Positions 5,511 through 7,655 of a stretch of 7,655 bases of DNA are shown here, in pieces. Source of the DNA: JBEKHI01 sp050012355 (GTDB taxonomy: Bacteria; Actinomycetota; Actinomycetes; Streptosporangiales; Streptosporangiaceae); contig JBEKHI010000391.1 of NCBI GenBank assembly GCA_050012355.1, forward strand, positions 1 to 7,655, in the 5' to 3' direction. Made by a program: the position numbers and the translations under genes. The notes under the pieces are model-generated. The model had not been told where the DNA came from and made no database searches. It saw only the letters and a program-made list of their open reading frames with translations. Numbering within the stretch: position 1 is the stretch's first letter; every line of letters starts with the position of its first letter.

Positions 5511-7088
5511 ATGTCCATGACTGAGGGCAAGACCAGCAGACGGGCGATCCTAGGCCTGGGGATCGCCGGTGCTGGCGCGGCCGTCGCGGTAGCGGCGGAC
5601 AAGCTCTTGCGGCCTGCCATCCAGATGAGCGACACCGCCGCTCGCGCGTCCGCGCCCCCGGCGGTTCGCGCTACGAAGAAGGCAGTGCCGGAGAATTCGC
5701 TGCCAGGCGACCCGAACTGGAAGATCAGGCATCTAGGGGCCCAGGCCGACGTCGAGGGGTACGCGAGTGCCGAGAGCGTGCTGCCGGGGGAGACCTTGGA
5801 CCTGTTCGTCTCATCGACGTCACCGTCGGTCCAGGTTCACGCGTTCCGGCTCGGCTGGTACGCCGGTGACGGCGCCCGTGAGGTCTGGAACTCCGCGCCG
5901 GTGCGGACCGGCCAGCAGAAGGCCGCCGCCCTGACGTCGGGAACGAACACGGTCTACACCGACTGGGATCCGGTGCTGACCGTCGACACCACCGGCTGGC
6001 CGGCGGGCGCGTACCTGCTCAGGCTGGACGCCGAGTCGGGCGCGCAGCGCTACGTGCCGGTTGTCGTCAGGTCGGCCTCGACCACCGGCAAGATCGTGCT
6101 CAAGCACGCGGTGCAGACCTGGCAGGCGTACAACACCTGGGGCGGCTACGACCTGTACATCGGCCCGGGGCAGTCGTACTCGCAGCGGTCGCTCGTGGTG
6201 AGCCTGAACCGGCCGTACGACATGAACGGCGCGGACATGCTCCTCACCTACGAACGGAACCTTGTCAAACTGGCCGAGTCCCTCGGCCTGCCGCTGGCGT
6301 ACGCGACCGGCTCTGACATCGCCGCCGATTCTTCGCTGCTGTCCGGCGCGAGCGCGCTGGTCTCGCCGGGGCACGACGAGTACTGGACCCCGGCCGAGCG
6401 CGCCAACGTGACGGCCGCGCGGGACGCGGGGATGAACCTGGCGTTCATGGGCGCGAACGCGCTGTTCCGCCGGACGCGGCTGTCCGACGACGGACGGCAG
6501 GTGATCTGCTACAAGACCTCGTACCTGTCCGATCCGATGTACGGGGTGAACAACGCGCTGGTCACCAGCGACTGGCGGGACGCCCCCGACCCCGACCCGG
6601 AGTCCTCGCTCATCGGCACCATCTACGAGGGTTACCCGGCGAACGCCCCGTTCGTGGTCACCTCGCCGTCCGCGTGGGTATACAACGGCACCGGGGTGCG
6701 GTCGGGGGATAGCTTCCCGAACCTGGTCGGCATCGAGTACGACCGGGTGAACCCCGCCTACCCCCTCGAGCGGCCGATCCAGGTGCTGTCCCACTCGCCG
6801 CTGACCTGCCAGGGCAAGTTCAGCTACGCGGACTCCGCCTACTACACGCACTCCGGTGGCGCCGGGGTGTACAACTGCGGAACCATGCGCTGGGTGGAGG
6901 CACTGTACGGCGACCAGCCGCACGGCATCGGCGGCAAGACCCCCGGCTTCGTCCGCCAGGTCACCACCAACATCCTGCGAGCGTTCGCCGACGGCCCAGC
7001 CGCCGCCAAGTACCCGGCCAACGACAACCTCGACACCGTCCACGAGTTCATCGGCGACCCGATCGGCAACTCGGAGTCCCTCCAGTAG
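5511..7088 (+). CDS. Tat-exported protein with N,N-dimethylformamidase large-subunit C-terminal domain
   Basis: This 525-residue protein resembles the C-terminal catalytic part of the N,N-dimethylformamidase beta (large) subunit, an iron-dependent amidohydrolase. The N-terminus is a Tat signal: T-S-R10-R11-A-I-L and a hydrophobic stretch to about 29, so it should be exported folded. Residues about 72-188 look like a beta-sandwich (L-G-W-Y-A-G-D-G-A segment at 114-122). The catalytic-type domain follows from about 193. Y207 (in Q-A-Y-N-T-W), Y247 and E290 (in G-H288-D-E-Y-W) are candidates for the Tyr-Tyr-Glu iron site described for this enzyme; the spacing match is from memory and is inference. 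The enzyme's small alpha subunit is not encoded nearby. The start at 5511 is chosen for its AGGG site; an in-frame GTG at 5484 has none and would put nine extra residues before the signal. Actual substrate unknown. Confidence 0.85.
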   Translation: MSMTEGKTSRRAILGLGIAGAGAAVAVAADKLLRPAIQMSDTAARASAPPAVRATKKAVPENSLPGDPNWKIRHLGAQADVEGYASAESVLPGETLDLFVSSTSPSVQVHAFRLGWYAGDGAREVWNSAPVRTGQQKAAALTSGTNTVYTDWDPVLTVDTTGWPAGAYLLRLDAESGAQRYVPVVVRSASTTGKIVLKHAVQTWQAYNTWGGYDLYIGPGQSYSQRSLVVSLNRPYDMNGADMLLTYERNLVKLAESLGLPLAYATGSDIAADSSLLSGASALVSPGHDEYWTPAERANVTAARDAGMNLAFMGANALFRRTRLSDDGRQVICYKTSYLSDPMYGVNNALVTSDWRDAPDPDPESSLIGTIYEGYPANAPFVVTSPSAWVYNGTGVRSGDSFPNLVGIEYDRVNPAYPLERPIQVLSHSPLTCQGKFSYADSAYYTHSGGAGVYNCGTMRWVEALYGDQPHGIGGKTPGFVRQVTTNILRAFADGPAAAKYPANDNLDTVHEFIGDPIGNSESLQ

Positions 7089-7255
7089 CGGGCCGCGCGG
7101 CTTCCGGGCTCGAGTGATTCTGGTGAGTGTGGCACCAACCAGCCAAGAGCCTCGGTAATGCAGCACCCACCATAATCGCCGGGCGCGGCAGCCGGGCGAG
7201 ACGGCGCTGATGTCCGGTTCGTGAACCCATCGGTTCAAGGAGATAGCCGGATATT
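7089..7255. other. Convergent intergenic region
   Basis: These 167 bases separate two convergent genes. They hold a 10-base palindrome at 7092-7101, just past the upstream stop, a GGTTC-GT-GAACC inverted repeat at 7216-7227, and the left arm of the larger repeat at 7239-7280. No gene is seen. The GGTTC element is not part of a tRNA: no T-arm and acceptor stem can be folded around it. Confidence 0.5.
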
Positions 7256-7280
7256 CTACGGACTTTTGTTCGCTATCTCC
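7239..7280. terminator. 9-bp inverted repeat spanning the MftE-like stop codon
   Basis: GGAGATAGC (7239-7247) and GCTATCTCC (7272-7280) are perfect 9-base arms with a 24-base spacer. The stop codon of the leftward gene (7256-7258) is in the spacer and the right arm encodes its last residues (E-I-A). Lying between convergent genes, it may be a bidirectional terminator or processing site. The long loop and missing T-run make this uncertain. Confidence 0.45.
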
Positions 7281-7655
7281 GTTGCGAGCCGCTGCCCGAG
7301 GTCGGCCAGCAGCCGTTCGCCCTCGGCGGCCGAGGCGCCCGCCGGGTCGCCGAGCACTCCGTTGGGGCTGATCTCGCGGACGCCGTGCTCGCGCAGCAGC
7401 GGCATGAGCTCGCTGGTTGGCCGGGTGTCGCCTGCCGCCGCTTGCTCCAGCCGGACGGTGTCCGGCGCGATGGCTAGCAGCAGCGAGGTCTCGGTGCGCC
7501 CGGCGTGGGCGTCGCCGCCGGGGACGTGCGCGTGCCATGCGTAGCCCTGGCGACCCTCGTAGCGGAGTCGGCTGGTCGCGGCCTCGATCGCGGTCGCGTT
7601 GCCGCCGTGCCCATTGACCAGCAGCATCACCGGCCAGTACAGGCTGGCGTGCCTG
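7256..7655 (-). CDS. mftE: Creatininase-family protein, MftE-like, 5'-truncated by window edge
   Basis: This is the C-terminal part of a creatininase-fold metal amidohydrolase. It most resembles MftE, the peptidase that trims the modified MftA precursor during biosynthesis of the redox cofactor mycofactocin. The frame stays open to the right edge (R-H-A-S-L-Y-W-P before the GTG at 7630), so the start lies outside; about 132 of some 240 residues are present. Numbering from that GTG, the metal-site motif V-N-G-H8-G-G-N follows a short strand. Next come G-G-D-A-H41-A-G-R-T-E46-T-S, with a probable metal ligand in E46, and S-P-N-G-V-L-G-D-P-A-G-A at 88-99, which I associate with MftE members. The usual following gene mftF is not downstream here. 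Creatininase family is secure; MftE itself is likely but depends on finding mftA-D beyond the edge. Confidence 0.8.
   Translation of the reverse strand, partial: RHASLYWPVMLLVNGHGGNATAIEAATSRLRYEGRQGYAWHAHVPGGDAHAGRTETSLLLAIAPDTVRLEQAAAGDTRPTSELMPLLREHGVREISPNGVLGDPAGASAAEGERLLADLGQRLATEIANKSP

Noticed and set aside
7216..7240. GGTTC repeats as a tRNA T-arm
   Set aside because: No matching acceptor, D or anticodon stems can be arranged around them; they are just short inverted repeats.
5820..7538. Long minus-strand open frame (572 codons) opposite the formamidase-like gene
   Set aside because: It is antisense to a gene with clear domain and Tat-signal features, is rich in Arg, Gly and Val as expected from GC-biased third positions, and shows no recognisable family motif.

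Overview
This is a high-GC actinobacterial window, judged from strong G/C bias at third codon positions, GTG starts, a proline-, glycine- and arginine-rich proteome, a bacterial class I-type cytochrome P450, DHA2 exporters and an MftE-like creatininase. The order or family cannot be fixed from the sequence. All main genes are chromosomal-looking accessory metabolism and transport. I see no mobile element, CRISPR array, rRNA or tRNA.

Left part (1-3169): the 3' three-quarters of a cytochrome P450 gene enters from the left edge. After 16 bases it is followed by a DHA2-type (14-TM) drug or metabolite exporter with a long proline-rich N-terminus, so the two probably form an oxidise-and-export operon. 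The P450 has an intact heme-Cys motif and ExxR, but the acid-alcohol pair of helix I is replaced by Gly-Pro. Its last 90 bases carry three perfect palindromes just ahead of the exporter. A Crp/Fnr-family regulator reads towards the exporter from the other strand and overlaps its 3' end by 159 bases.

Middle part (3170-5510): a 286-base non-coding stretch with several inverted repeats separates the Crp/Fnr gene from a leftward pair, a second DHA2 exporter and a 70-residue FmdB-type zinc-ribbon protein 9 bases downstream. The exporter has a good -35/-10 candidate placed so that its mRNA would be nearly leaderless. The 123-base divergent region also holds a 13-base palindrome over the ribosome binding site of the next gene.

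Right part (5511-7655): a rightward gene encodes a Tat-exported protein with the C-terminal domain of the N,N-dimethylformamidase large subunit. It converges on the leftward 3' part of an MftE-like (mycofactocin creatininase-type peptidase) gene that runs off the right edge. A 9-bp inverted repeat lies across the MftE stop codon. mftF, the usual gene after mftE, is not there.

No single locus here is clearly a new system. The most worthwhile leads are the non-canonical P450 with its palindrome cluster, the exported formamidase-like protein next to a possible mycofactocin cluster, and the long convergent overlap.
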